The position numbers and the translations under genes are program-made. A stretch of DNA of 64,000 bases from Eutypella sp. D-1. Lineage: Eukaryota > Ascomycota > Sordariomycetes > Xylariales > Diatrypaceae. The notes under the pieces were generated by a model that saw only the letters and a program-made list of their open reading frames with translations, was not told the origin of the DNA and did not search any database. The DNA is taken from positions 3,162,001 through 3,226,000 of the forward strand of contig JAJTTP010000001.1 of NCBI GenBank assembly GCA_023313575.1, read 5' to 3'. How positions within the stretch are numbered: the first letter of the stretch is position 1; each line of letters begins with the position of its first letter. Positions 26,628-38,272 of this stretch are shown one piece after another.

Positions 26628-26892
26628 GACGAAGATACACGTGCTCACTAGAAACTAGCCACACCCCCTTAGTATTCGGGTTAATAGATAAATACTTTGA
26701 CTCCCTATCTCAGTTCTCTACTTATATCGACTACGCACCCTCGCTGTGGCTGGGCACTCTTCCTCGGAAGGATCCGCCGCTTTACAAGTTTATCTACCAA
26801 CTTCAGCGTCTCGTTCAACAACCCGACAATCGAAGCAAGCGCCGCCCGACAGGTACGCTACTCATCAGCGATACAGGACTGGAGATCTGATT
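26628..26892 (+). pseudogene. Unidentified coding-like fragment
   Basis: An open stretch of about 88 codons without an early ATG, beginning after a stop at about 26627 and ending at a TGA at 26890-26892. It contains protein-like text such as LIDKYFDSLSQFSTYIDYAP, SLWLGTLPRKDPPLYKF and GTLLISDTGLEI. The codon choice and the spread of aromatic and charged residues look coding, unlike other frames nearby. I do not recognise the family. It could be one exon of an undetected gene, a relic of a dead gene, or chance. No convincing start or partner exons were found. Confidence 0.25.
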
Positions 26893-27469
26893 CGTGGCTC
26901 ACTATTAAAGATCTTGTCCCATTTGACATCGCTATAGTTCATCATCAGCTACCCCTCAGGCTGGAAGACAGGTTGTCAACCTCTGGTTATAATACATACT
27001 CCATCGTCCTGCAGCTCATCGACCCAAAATTCTAGACACCCCTGCCTAGGTCCATTCTGCAACAGGATTGGTGGTCCGGAAAATACTAGTCATCTCCCAC
27101 AAGAACTGTCCCGAAAAATAGCCACGGGAAACACACGAAGCGAGAGTCTCGGTAGTCTGTCCTTACAGCCCCATCCCTCTCCTCGAAATCGCCCTATATT
27201 TTGTTCTTGCACTAACACAAATTCAAGCCTGCTTAGCCTTTGTCAAGTTTGCGCCACACCGCCTTGTTCTCATTAGCCTCATATATTACGACCTGCTGAG
27301 AAGTCTAGATAGGCATAGGTGGCCAATCGTGGGCGGTAACGTTTTGCAAGAGAAGGGTTTGGCGTCAAGGTAGTCATATATTGCTAAGTGTCGAAGCCGC
27401 TCAATTCAGGATCACTCTTACGCCTCCCAAAACCACCCACCGATACCTGTTTCAGCGAATCCTAGACAA

Positions 27470-29572
27470 ATGGGAGATGTTCCAACCGCGTCGACGTCGA
27501 CTGGCGAGTATGTGAGCCGCGAAGGTTCGCGTAACGGTTATCCAGGAGCCATCCCAAACGAGGCACCATCCTCGTTTCCACATGGGCCGAGCACTGTGAA
27601 CACGTCCGCTTTACAACAGCAATACCAACAGCCTTACATGCCCATCCCGAACGCCTTTACCAACCAGTTCGATATGGCTCATACCCAAGCACCGGGACGT
27701 CAGGGCAGTTTCAACATGACAGCGATAAGCAATGCTCTCCCACAATCTATCTATCGGCAAGGTTATAGTCCAGGACAACACCAACAACGACATGCCACAG
27801 GTACCTTGAATCACGGGTTGGTACAACCGATGGCCCAGTATGGCTTGCCAGCCCAACATTACTATATGCCGCATCATCAACAAATGCCGCCATATTATAA
27901 TGCTCACTTAGCACACCAGCAACAAACACATCAAGCAAACCCGCGACACAACGATTTCTATGCGAACCCAGTCATGATAAACCAGCACCAGGGACCTATG
28001 CAAGCCAGCTATTATTATCACCCTACTCATCCGTACCCGAACACGAATACTTCTATGAACGGTGTAATGAACCCAAGCCAGTTCATTATGCCCGATGGGT
28101 CCACCGGAGACGCCCAGAACCACTCGTCGACGGCAGGGAGGGGCCAGCAAGGTGAATTTTCAACGTACAATCAACCTGGAAGTACGTTTTGTTTAAGGCT
28201 ATATCTGGAAGCCCTATATAATCGAATGGGGTATCCGGTGCGTGAATCTTTGGGGGATCTTTGCTAACAAGAGTGTCAGATACGCGGGATAGTCGGTCGA
28301 ACGTAGTCCGAGGCCCTCCCCGGAAACCGCAGCAAAGTGGTCAGTTATGCCTAAACTTCGAGATACCAAATAGTTACTAAGTATTTCGAAGGTCACGCGA
28401 TTTGGATTGGCAACCTACCGCCCCAGACCGAGCTGATGAAATTGGTCGAGCATGTGTGTAAAGAGGCGGAGGGCCTCGTTTCGCTATTCCTGATATCGAA
28501 GAGCAATTGCGCCTTCGCAAACTTTAGGGATGAGCAGGCATGCTTTGCTGCACAACAGAAGCTCCACGACTCGAAATTCCAGACTGTTAGGCTCGTTAGC
28601 AGACTCAGAAAAAGCACTGTTGAGGGAGTGAGCGGACAAACGGCTCCCACAGGCCCTTCTGCAACGTCGCCTATCGCCCGCAAGCCATCCGCCGATTTGA
28701 CGACGGACTCCCAGTCTATAGAGCCCGATTCGTCCCTGTCCACGACGCTCGAGAACAAGCCAGGTGGGAAAAATTCTCTCGCTAACGACACAACCCATCG
28801 GAAAGACAAATTCTTTATTCTCAAGAGTTTGACTGTTGAGGATCTTGAGTTGAGTATCAGGAATGGTGTGTGGGCAACCCAGTCCCATAATGAGACATCT
28901 TTGAACGAGGCCTTCGAGGTTAGTTTTCACTATTTTCGTGACCCGCTAAATTCCGTTGTACTGACTGGCAACACCATAAAGTCCGCGGACAACGTTTACC
29001 TCGTCTTTTCGGCAAACAAGTCAGGAGAATACTTCGGATACGCAAGAATGATTTCCCCAATCAATGACGACCCGGCGGCAGCGATCGAGTTTGCGCCAAA
29101 AATTCAGTCTGCTAGTGATCTTGACCTACCGAAAGCAATTCCCACCGACGCTACCGAAAACCGCCCGAGAGGGCGGATTATTGACGACTCGGCGAGAGGC
29201 ACCATTTTTTGGGAGATTGAGCGAGACGAGTCCGATGCGGCGGCCGAGACAGAGTCGGAAGACTCTCACAGCATGGCCGACGGGGAGGCAGGAGCAAAGG
29301 CGTGGGGGAAGCCCTTCAAGCTAGAGTGGCTCTCGACTACGAGGTTACCGTTCTACAGGACGCGGGGACTGCGAAACCCATGGAACTCTAACCGAGAAGT
29401 GAAAATCGCGCGGGACGGGACGGAGCTGGAGCCCTCCATCGGCAGGAAACTCATTGGACTTTTCAACCGAGTGCAGAGCCCCCCGGCTCCATTGCCATTA
29501 GGCATGCGCCCGGCGATGCCGATGGTAGCCGGATACCCGCCACCAGCTCCCCAGCCTTATTCTCACCGATAG
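27470..29572 (+). CDS. RRM and YTH-domain RNA-binding protein (putative m6A reader)
   Basis: Four exons: 27470-28181, 28280-28339, 28392-28918 and 28982-29572, giving 629 residues. The N-terminal 237 residues are Gln/Pro/Tyr/Asn-rich and probably disordered. An RRM starts near HAIWIGNLPPQ (about residue 259) with SNCAFANF as its RNP1-like strand. The YTH domain starts at KDKFFILKSL (about 396), with GVWATQ carrying the first aromatic-cage tryptophan, then NVYLVFSANKSGEYFGYARM, and ends near SIGRKLIGLF. The RRM+YTH order is known from fungal YTH proteins; such domains bind N6-methyladenosine or, in Mmi1, a plain RNA motif. The third intron (28919-28981) is 63 nt, in frame and stop-free; removing it restores NEAFESADNVYL. 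The donor of intron 2 (GTCAGT at 28340) is weak. It sits isolated between large spacers. Confidence 0.88.
28919..28981 (+). other. In-frame (3n) intron inside the YTH domain
   Basis: Donor GTTAGT, branch TACTGAC and acceptor AAAG; 63 nt without a stop codon. Retention would insert 21 residues between the first aromatic-cage region and the SANKSGEYFGYA strand. The continuous open frame hides this intron from a simple ORF caller. Confidence 0.75.
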
Positions 29573-31928
29573 ATCATGCCGTGCCGGAAAGAGGTTGTCA
29601 ATAGATGGCCTATCCCCATGACCAGGAAGGGCTTGGGGGGGGGGGGGGGGTTGTGAGCCCCTTATTCTAATGCTATGCTGGTCATGGCTCGCTTACGCTC
29701 TAGTGAGAAGACATATACCAGATCACGACACCTTAGGCCATAGTCTGTAGCTATGGGTTACGTTGTATCTAATGCCAACATTGCGGTGTATAATGCCGAG
29801 GGACTATCGAGCGAAGAACCCCTCGAAGGACTACTATAATATCTACGTGTTCTATCTCCCGACCTCGTGCGAATCGACTTGCATAAGTGAACTGTTCTGG
29901 ACATGGAAACAAGCTACAGATGTCGTCGGATAGGTCCATGAGTACGGAGGTACAAGTGAGCCCCTATTACACATAACACCCCATGTAAGCCAAGAAAAGC
30001 GGCAAGGGTGCGAAGGAACGCGACGGCCCCCCAAGTCGATGTTGTCTAACTACATACATATACATGCCGAGCGGTGGATAAGCGAAGAAGCCAAACAAGC
30101 CACGAGCGTCATCCCGTCCCGCCGCAACGTTCGAAGAGGGAAAAGACCAAAAGAGAAGAAGCGAGAAGAAGAAAAAGGCAGCAGAAAAACTTCAAAACAG
30201 GTCACGACCATATGCGCGGCCTCTGCAGAGAACGACGTCATAGGGGTTTCCCGTGTCGCGACGGGCGGGTTGAAAAAGTGGGAAAACGGGGTTCTATCTC
30301 TTCGCCGTGTGGGGAAAGTAGAGTAACGGGAACATCCTCAAAAAATCGCATGACCGGACTTGCGGACCCCTCAAATACTCCAGTAACCCCCCAAATTGCG
30401 TAGCTTATGTACTCAAGGTACGGGTAGGTGAGAAGAGAGGTATACGTAAGGGAGCGGAAGCATGGCATCCATGGATAAAACACACTGTACGAAATGTAGT
30501 GTTATAATAGCAAGCGTACGTCCACGGGTCTTGCAGGGGTATGCGCGTTCTGCATAATGACTATACTCCCTAGGTAGGAATGCATGCATGTAACTCCATC
30601 CATGTGTTTTTCTGGTCATTTCTGCGATCTGCTGGTCATGTAGCTCATGTGTAAGGGAGAGGTAGGGGACAAGGGGACCAAGTCGTGTTTTCGAAGAACT
30701 ACGTCATAGTTCTGTACCGGCGGCCGGCCGGTCGACGAATTTCCCCAAGGGTCCCCTTTTGCCAAGGCCGTCTAAAGTAAAGATGATCATGTACATACAT
30801 ACATAGGGATGTACTTTAGGTCGATATCTATCATAGACATTTGGTACCTCTATATACACTGTACATATGGTGCGGTAAGTACACGTATTAGAGCTACCTA
30901 GGTAGGTATTATGTGAGTATATGTACCTACCCAGGCAGGTATTATATCCGTACTTTGAATCCGAAGGACTGCCCAGCTTAATAAGATACCTACCTACATG
31001 TACCTAGGTGTGCATTGGTGTGTGTTACGTACCTACTTTACTAGCCCCCTCATTTTTCGGTTGTCTCTTAGCTCCTTGGGTTGGGTGAGCAAGAGGCGGG
31101 CAAAACGTGGGATGGAAGGGACTAGGTACTTCCCGCATGGGGAAGCAATTGGAAGAGGTTGCACGAACCGACGACGAAGCCGTTATGTATAATTGCATAC
31201 TGCTTCTCTGCACCGCCACATGTTCGGATAATCGCATAGAAACAAAATATCTCATAAAACAAATAGCCGGTTCTAGTCTTTGCCCCCACTCTTCATCTAT
31301 TCCAAGGTCTAAGAACACCGTAAACTTAGGGAGGTCCAACGTAGAATAGAACGACTATCATCAAGTGTGCAAATGATGGGGATAGATATGTTGAGACAAT
31401 AACTGTGATATCTTCAGCGAAGAGAAGTTTCATGAATGTTTATTAATTCTTAACATGATTATAATTCCCAAAGTGAATGAACCGTGGAGAGTGAGTACCC
31501 ATTGGCTGCACATGCGTGGTTAGCTCTGGAATGTTCTAGGAAGCTCTCGTCACCCCTATTGCCATCTAATTGTCACGCAAACATTGCGAGATGTCGGCGT
31601 CACCGGAAACCTGTAGAAATCCAATCGCATCGCATAGAAATGACTGCATCTTTCGAGATGGTTCAATTGTTTACTCAAATGGAGTTTCCTGATGTTTCTC
31701 GAATGTGCACGTTGGTGCCGACCTGGGCACCTCGCGATTATTTAAACAGAGCACATCTTCACGGTAGACTCAGACTCTTCGATCACCAGAACACAACCAA
31801 AAACAACAAGCAAAGCAACATAAACACGCCTTTCTATAAAACACAAGCGCTTTCATCAACAATTCAAACAGCTTAAAACATTCTCACACGACCACACCAC
31901 AGAGAATTACAACAACACACAATTCACG
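29573..31928. other. Intergenic, 2.4 kb; homopolymer G run and palindromes
   Basis: Begins with the 3' end of the YTH gene, which is followed by a run of 16 G (29635-29650). Palindromic CTACCTAGGTAG occurs at 30894-30905, with further imperfect TACCTACC copies to 31035. The last 250 bp are the heat-shock gene promoter and leader. No supported gene. Confidence 0.6.
31686..31703 (+). promoter_or_regulatory. Heat-shock element upstream of the HSP20 gene
   Basis: TTC, GAT, TTC, GAA in alternating orientation with exact 2-bp gaps: three of the four 3-bp units match the nTTCnnGAAn rule for HSF binding. It lies 36 bp upstream of a TATA-like TATTTAAA (31739-31746) and 226 bp before the start codon. 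Additional imperfect GAA/TTC units occur at about 31526-31540 and 31650-31665. Confidence 0.65.
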
Positions 31929-32555
31929 ATGTCTCTCTTCACTTCGCCCCGATACTACTCAGCTGAGCCCAACTTCGGCGGGCTTTTCCGTCTGATTGAC
32001 GACTGGGACCGACACGTTCAGCAGCAGGGCGGCGACTCCGTTTCCCATCGCCAGGGTACCCGCCACCTGCCTCTGATCAGCCCCAAGTTCGACCTGAAGG
32101 AGACGGAGGGCGCCTACGAGCTTCACGGCGAGCTTCCCGGAATCGAGAAGGACCGTGTGAGCATTGAGTTTAGCGACGAGCAGACCCTCGTCGTACGTGG
32201 CTCCATCGAACGCTCCTACACCTCCGACAACAGCAAGAGCGAGGGAGGTGACGTGCCTGTAGGTGACAACCAGCAGAAACCCCACAAGGTCACCGTCGAG
32301 GACGACACCGGCGACAACAAGGGAGAAGGCGGCGACAAGTCCGTCGAGAAGTCCGCCTCCCAGGGCGCGCCCGTGCCGGCCCCCAAGCACAAGTACTGGG
32401 TGTCGGAGCGCAGCTTTGGTGAATTCTCGCGATCCTTCGCCTTCCCCGGCCGTGTCGACACTGAGGGCGTCAACGCCTCGCTTAACAACGGCATCCTGAC
32501 TGTAGTCGTCCCCAAGGCCAAGAAGACCGAGGCTCGACGCATCGCAATCAACTAA
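31929..32555 (+). CDS. Small heat-shock protein, HSP20/alpha-crystallin family (HSP30-like)
   Basis: ATP-independent holdase chaperone of 208 residues, no intron. Fungal Hsp30-type proteins start with MSLF-like sequence as here, followed by a short Phe/Arg-rich N-terminal arm. The alpha-crystallin domain begins near PKFDLKETEGAYELHGELPG (about 52-71) and ends with NNGILTVVVPKAK, containing the family's G-x-L-x-V-x-V-P signature. A hydrophilic Asp/Glu/Lys/Gly-rich insertion (about residues 100-155) interrupts the domain between its third strand and WVSERSFGEFSRSF; comparable inserts are known in filamentous-fungal HSP30s. An HSE and TATA box upstream fit heat induction. The 170-nt leader is A/C-rich and G-poor, typical of highly expressed fungal stress mRNAs. 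High GC3 again suggests strong expression. Confidence 0.94.
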   Translation: MSLFTSPRYYSAEPNFGGLFRLIDDWDRHVQQQGGDSVSHRQGTRHLPLISPKFDLKETEGAYELHGELPGIEKDRVSIEFSDEQTLVVRGSIERSYTSDNSKSEGGDVPVGDNQQKPHKVTVEDDTGDNKGEGGDKSVEKSASQGAPVPAPKHKYWVSERSFGEFSRSFAFPGRVDTEGVNASLNNGILTVVVPKAKKTEARRIAIN

Positions 32556-33673
32556 GTCGAGCTGCGCTATTGAGGTGGACTAGTTGCGCTTCACTACAAC
32601 CAGCACCGTCACACACCACACACGCAACACACTTTACAGTGCTGGCCACTAGTCATCCATCGCCCTACTATCTCATTTCTACTTTTGTCTTTTCGCGGAC
32701 ACGTAAAGCATCCGCATCGATGCATTCTTACGACACATAGGGACATGGCAGCAAGCAGAGGAGTTTTAATGGTCAAATTGCATCTTAGTGGAGGACAACA
32801 AGGTTAGGGCTATATGGATCAGGCATTTCACGGTCATTACGACGGAAAATGATGAACAGCATGGGTGGAGTTCTCAATGTGGTAATAAGCCGTGGTGGCT
32901 CTTCATAGTTACCTGGCTTACTATCGATCGCTTTCGTGGTTATGAGCTTTATGATAGTCTTCTTCGGTGTACATCGTTCTAATTAAAGATTTTCAACCAA
33001 ACAATCCTAGTACTTAGGTAACTATCATGACCCGCGTGATATGTAGAGCTCGGCCAGTGCGAATGGATCAAACCAGATAGAATGAATAGAATCTCGTATA
33101 ACACCGTGCTTTATGACGCGGGTAAAAGTAAATTGAACCTTGGAAACTTTCTCGCTTTTGAATGAACGGACGCAACAACGCCGTATACCAAGAAACACAA
33201 GCTACTGCCCCCTTGGAGCTAAAGAAAGGGGTCAGGCCCCTGCTAGCGTTAGCGCCCTTAATCTCGTAGCACGTTGACTTGCCTTCAAGTAGTCACAGGA
33301 TCGGTTGACGATGGTAACGTAAGTTGGGTTCTGAAAAGGGTTAAGTTGGACTCGATTTAGTCTCTTATTAATATTTAATTGTTTATCTCTTCGATGACCT
33401 TTGCCCGTGTTGAGCAAACAATCCAGTATTTCAGACTGCAACTATGCATTTCTCTCGTGCTTTCGTGCCACTTGAACATCATCCCCACCAGCATAGCGTC
33501 TCGTCCTCATTATATCCAAGTCTAACCAGCTCTATATCTATGCTCATATGTCGGTCGTAGTGTTATTAAGTCCTTTTGTTATATGTGGCGCTCCACGACG
33601 CCATGTATGATACCCCGTCTATAATTATCATGCGACGTTATGATTATGATTCGTGACCCTCAGACCCGGAAAC
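32556..33673. other. Intergenic between convergent HSP20 and GH17 genes
   Basis: Contains the 3' ends of both genes. No supported gene or repeat seen. Confidence 0.55.
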
Positions 33674-34715
33674 TTAGCAGTTCAGGTCGAAGACGGGCCT
33701 GGGGCTGTCGGGAGCCGTCACGCCGAAGGAGATGTCCGTCTGTGCGGTGTTCGCATCAACGAGAGTATACCACCACATGTTGCGGGTACCAAATGTCGGG
33801 CAGCCGACGGTCTTCCAGTAGCGCTGGGCGTTTTCCACGTTGGCGACGGCATCGCGCTGTTGGGGGCCCTCTGCAAGAAAGAAAAATGGTCAGTATCGTG
33901 CTGTTCCTGAATTTCTGACAAGAAAACGGGTACGGCGTGGGAAAACCAGGTGATGGCGGTGACTTACTATGAGGCCAGCCAGTCTCGGTCAGGAAGACGG
34001 GCTTGCCAGCAGCAATGCGCTCCGTCTCAGCAACAGCGGACCAGTAGTTGTTCTGGGCTTCGTTGATGCTGTTGGCCTTGGTGGATTCGAAGTAGGGGAA
34101 ACTATTGTGGCCGAGCCAGTTAACGGAGGCAGCAACGCCAGCGTTCTCAGGCAGGATCCAGGCAGTCCAGGTGTCGACGTGGCCGATGGGCTTGCTCTCT
34201 AGGGAGGTGCCCCGGGCCCAGTCGCGTAGCCAGCCGATATAGCCCTCGATCTCCTCGCCGGTGGCGCCGACGCCGGCGTTGTTGGCCACACCCTCCGGGC
34301 TGCTACGGTACAGGTCCTCAGACCCGACGCTGATGCCAACCACACGATCCGTGAACGCCGTGCCCAGGTCCCGGGCGGCGGCGAGCAGCGCGTTGAGCTC
34401 ATTCTCGTACACCGGCCGCCCCGCGCTCGCCCACAGCCCTACCAGGATCGACGTGTCGGTGTCGATAGCGGCCCGGAACGCGCTGATCGGCTCCGCCGCC
34501 GTGCCGCACTGGATCGAGGTGTAGAGCCGGGCGGACGCAAACCCGGACGCTCCCTCGAGGTTCTTGGCCCGGTTGAATAGGCTCACGAAGTCGTCGTACG
34601 ACCGGCACGAGCCGTCCTCGTTCGTAGCGCCATAGTTGAACCCCTGCACGTTGTTCTGGGCCGAGATGGGCGTGGCGGCTGCAAGGCCGAGGGCCGCGAG
34701 TTGCTTGAATTGCAT
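33674..34715 (-). CDS. GH17 glucan endo-1,3-beta-glucosidase / glucanosyltransferase, secreted
   Basis: Cell-wall beta-1,3-glucan hydrolase or transglycosylase of the BGL2/SCW group, 314 residues. Exon 1 is 34715-33968 and exon 2 is 33870-33674; the 97-nt intron has GTAAGT donor and TTGCAG acceptor. I chose the start MQFKQLAALG because a cleavable signal peptide (about 1-19, ending ISA) follows directly; an in-frame ATG 48 nt upstream would bury it. Glu133 in VGSEDLYR is the expected acid/base and Glu244 in LTETGWP the nucleophile, both family-conserved. The C-terminus (RPVFDLNC) lacks a hydrophobic GPI tail, so the protein is probably secreted into or through the wall. It is the first of three minus-strand surface or polysaccharide genes. 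Confidence 0.93.
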
Positions 34716-36040
34716 CGTGATAGTGAAAATGGGCAGATGCACGTAGGCAGAGAGGGCAATCACAAAGAACGGGCGGGGTGAACGGGAAGGATATGATCGT
34801 CGGAGGAAGGTCGATTGATGTGCGATGCAGGATCGAAGATCATTTTCGAGTCAGGCCTGGGACCTGGGGCCCGACTTTTTATACGTGTGTACGGTCGGTA
34901 AAGGGGCGGCCCCTAATCGCTTTGACCCTCTTTTTACAGTTGTTCTTCAGCTCGAGCAGCTCCATGGAATAATGCATGTCCCGACCAATCGCAGGAATAA
35001 TGCGATGTTCTAGCGGGTTGGCGAGGTGCTAACAGCCTTGATATCGAAATCGGCATCCTGGGGCGAATCCTGGACCACATTGAGGCTCGTATTTACCGGC
35101 TCACGGGCAGACCCATAAACAGCACCGATCGCCCGGTGCTGATTGGGCCAACAAGAATTTGTCGCCTAATAGGGCGATTGATCGACGCCCCGGCGATGCT
35201 TCCGCTCGCTAGCCAAGAGCGCAAAAGATGTGCCCCGGCTAGCCCGGTCTTCTAAAGCTTCGTCATTCAGACGATCTCGGCTTCTGTGGGTCCAGAGGGC
35301 AGTGCATGGAAGGAAGACGACTGGCAAACAAGATAGGGTGGGTGGAGTTTGCATCCCGTGCCCGCGTGCAGCTCGTGATTGTGCATGCCACCCACCCAAG
35401 CCACCTACGGATATAGTATATGAAGAGTCGTATGGAAAAGATATGGAATCGAATGCTCCCTGGGCAAGTGTGCAACCACAACACCAATCATCGCATCAAA
35501 GGACAGAAGAGTACAATGCCAAGTCATCGCATGCTTTATTTATTTATTCGCCTTGGACAACGTTCGTAAATGCAACTCGATAATTCCCGGCGACCGCTCA
35601 TTCGCCCGGGGACCCATCACTCCCCCTTGCCCCCTTTTTTGACCGCGTAACCTTTCCTTGCAGGGGCTGCATTGCTGACAGATAACCCCCCGTCAAAATG
35701 TTGTACAACCAGAAAAGAAAAGAAAAATATATGAAAATAATTAAGCCACTGCTGCCACCTGTTTCAGACAGATAACAGGAAGGCAGCCACTCTCGGACGT
35801 GTTGCCTCGCAACCCTGCCAACCTGCGTTGGTTTCGCTCTGCGTCGCTCCGGAGCCCTGAACAGCGTCGGCAATATTCTTGATCTAACTAGTTTGATAAT
35901 AAGGCTTTACAGGAATTGTACATGAAGCAGGTCGTCCCCTCTCGCTTCCTCTCGTATGTAGAAGCTTTGTAAGCTTGTCACCGCGAATCCTGTCCATTTC
36001 AATCTACTCGTTTGCGTTCGCTGGGGCCAACGCCCTAGTA
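34716..36040. other. Intergenic, upstream of GH17
   Basis: Promoter of the GH17 gene and 3' flank of the membrane-protein gene. Short open frames only, no family resemblance. Confidence 0.55.
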
Positions 36041-38272
36041 TCACTGATCAACGACACTACCCCTTCGACTCTCGACAGGACTGACTGTGGCCGGACTCAC
36101 GGCGCCATCGTCATCGGGGCTGGGCGGCCTATTGTAGTGATACTTGGGGGTGACGGGCGAGACCAGAGCATCGTCACCTGGAGCGTCGCTGGTGACGCTG
36201 GGTGCTGAAATGAAGCTCACCCTCTTCGAGTCCGCGTCGTCGTCGTTCACGTTCTCATCCTCGTCTTCAATCGGCGAGACGGGGTCCTGCTGAGACATGG
36301 GGGTAGCAGTGGCGGCAGCAGTTCCACTGCCACTCACGTATCTAGACATCCCCGTCCCCCGTATCGACCGCGTGCTGGGCGCTCTGCCTATGGCGAGGCC
36401 GATCGCAGATGCCGTTCGCGCAGCGTCATCGTCTCTACTGGTGGTGGTGCCGGCGATTCTGGCGCTGTTGTTAGCATCGGGGCTCCGCGCCCTCTCGCCG
36501 GTATTCACGTCCTCGCCGTAGTCGGTGCGGTGCGTGAACGCATCATCCATCGGCGACAACGGGACGTAGCTTAGCCTGGGGCTCTGCAGGCCCGCTGAGA
36601 TGCTGTTGGGTGTGTGGGGCTGCGACGACAAGGAGCTTCGCGGTGATCTCGGCGGCGGAGGAGGAGCGAGACGCGAACCCGGGGGCGGCGGTGGCGATAT
36701 CTGTAGCTGTGGCACGTTGCCGCCCATGCTATTTCTCTTGTTGTTAATACTGTCGCCGCCGGTTTGCTGGCCACTCAGACGCTTCTCGAGGTCCACCTGC
36801 GATGGTTATACTAGGTCAGCCAATTGTTTCGTTACCTCAATAAATGCCAGGCTTCCATGTGCAACCAGGACCTGAATTATCCATGCTTTTCACGCAGGCA
36901 AGTGGGGTTGGGGGGAAGAACACCGTGGCGTTGTGACTTACAGGATGTGCGGCGAGCGGGTTCCCTGAACCTAGGGGCCAGGACGGGCCCTGGCTTCGGC
37001 GCGCGGACTTCCGCTTGTCGCGCAGTGACGTCGTTGCGGCGCCCGCTGAAAGCGGTGAGACGATGGGGCTAGGCTGCTGCTCCTGGATCGTGGAGAGGGG
37101 TCTCAGGCGGCCCGCGCCGAGTCCGGGACGGTTCTTGAGCTCCTGCTGTTTCTGTTGCTGGTACGTGCCGCCACCGCCGAATTCCTTGTCGTCATTGTGC
37201 GCCCGCGCCCCCGCCATATCCACGGCTGCGGCTCTGCGTTCAGACCTGGCCTTCTGGCGCCGCCGACGGACGATCAGCCAGGCGGCGAGGATACCGAGGA
37301 TGATCAGAGCGATGATGCCGACGACGACGCCGATAATGGCTCCCGTTGATGTGCCTCCGGAATCCTTGTCTGTCGGCTGTACCTCGAGAGAGGGCTCGTC
37401 GGACGGCGTATCGTGGTCAGTTGCCATCGCTGTCGCCTTGGCCATCACCTCGGGCGGGTATGGGAACATCTGCCCGAATCCTGCGGTCACCTGGCATTGG
37501 ACGTAGGTGAGCGTCTCGTCCGCCCGATCCTCCGCCGTTGAAAGGTACCCGTACGAGAAGCAGCTCGGCATCATAGCAGGGCTGCACGTCATCCCGTCGT
37601 CATTGTGAGTTTCTTGTCAGCCTTCTGCGTCCGTCCTTATCCCAAGTCTCATCATCCTTTAAACCTTCCTTTCCTCGAGAGACGGGTGGTTTGGCGCGAC
37701 GACATAGGGAGAATAAGAAGCAATGAAAAGAACAAACGGCAATAGCAAAGTGCTATGTGATCAAAGACAGTCCCTCCGTATAGACAGGCAAGGGTAGGAA
37801 TTTCAATAGGAGAAACTCACCAGCATAATGTATGGTCGCCGCAGTCGCCGGCCAGCGCGGCCTGGGAGTAGTCCAGGCAGGTAGTATAGATGGTGGAGAT
37901 GCAGTCCTCGGCGCCAGCGGCGCAGCAGCCGCGGTAGGTCCCGACGTCTGAGCACACGGACTCGAGCGAGCAAGTTACTGTGCGCCATCAATTAACACAC
38001 ATTGCATCAGCGTCGGGCCAACATTGAGTGAACCAGCCAATGCGGCATTACTATCTCTCCTCCTATAGGATGTAGGTAGGCGGAGTCAGACGGGAAGAAA
38101 AAAGAAACGTACTCGTGCTGCCGGACGTGAAGCCGCAGGTCTCGGGCCCTATACGGAAGTCATCGGGAAGGGTGACAACACCGCCCGTGACGGCGGGCGC
38201 CACCTGTGGGGATTCCGTCTTGGAGCTCGTCGTCTCCGTCGCTGGCGGGTCGCTCAGGTATATACCTGGCAT
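36041..38272 (-). CDS. Cys-rich single-pass membrane protein with proline-rich cytoplasmic tail
   Basis: Four exons: 38272-38113, 37977-37821, 37581-36942 and 36796-36041; 570 residues. Junctions are GT-AG and keep the frame. Residues of about 50-140 form a Cys-rich extracellular region (ETCGFTSG, RGCCAAGAEDC, TTCLDY, HTLCC, PSCFSYGY), the pattern of a common uncharacterised fungal ectodomain. A Thr/Ser/Asp stalk follows, then one membrane helix (about 186-210, GAIIGVVVGIIALIILGILA) and RRRRQK as a stop-transfer signal. The 350-residue tail is Pro/Ser/Arg-rich with SP and PPPPP stretches, like a disordered signalling tail. No clear signal peptide precedes the ectodomain; an in-frame ATG at 38329 would only add a charged leader, so insertion may depend on the helix alone. 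It resembles wall-stress sensors in layout, but no function is proven. Confidence 0.75.

Noticed and set aside
34716..34763. Upstream in-frame ATG of the GH17 gene
   Set aside because: It would place 16 residues before an otherwise standard signal peptide.
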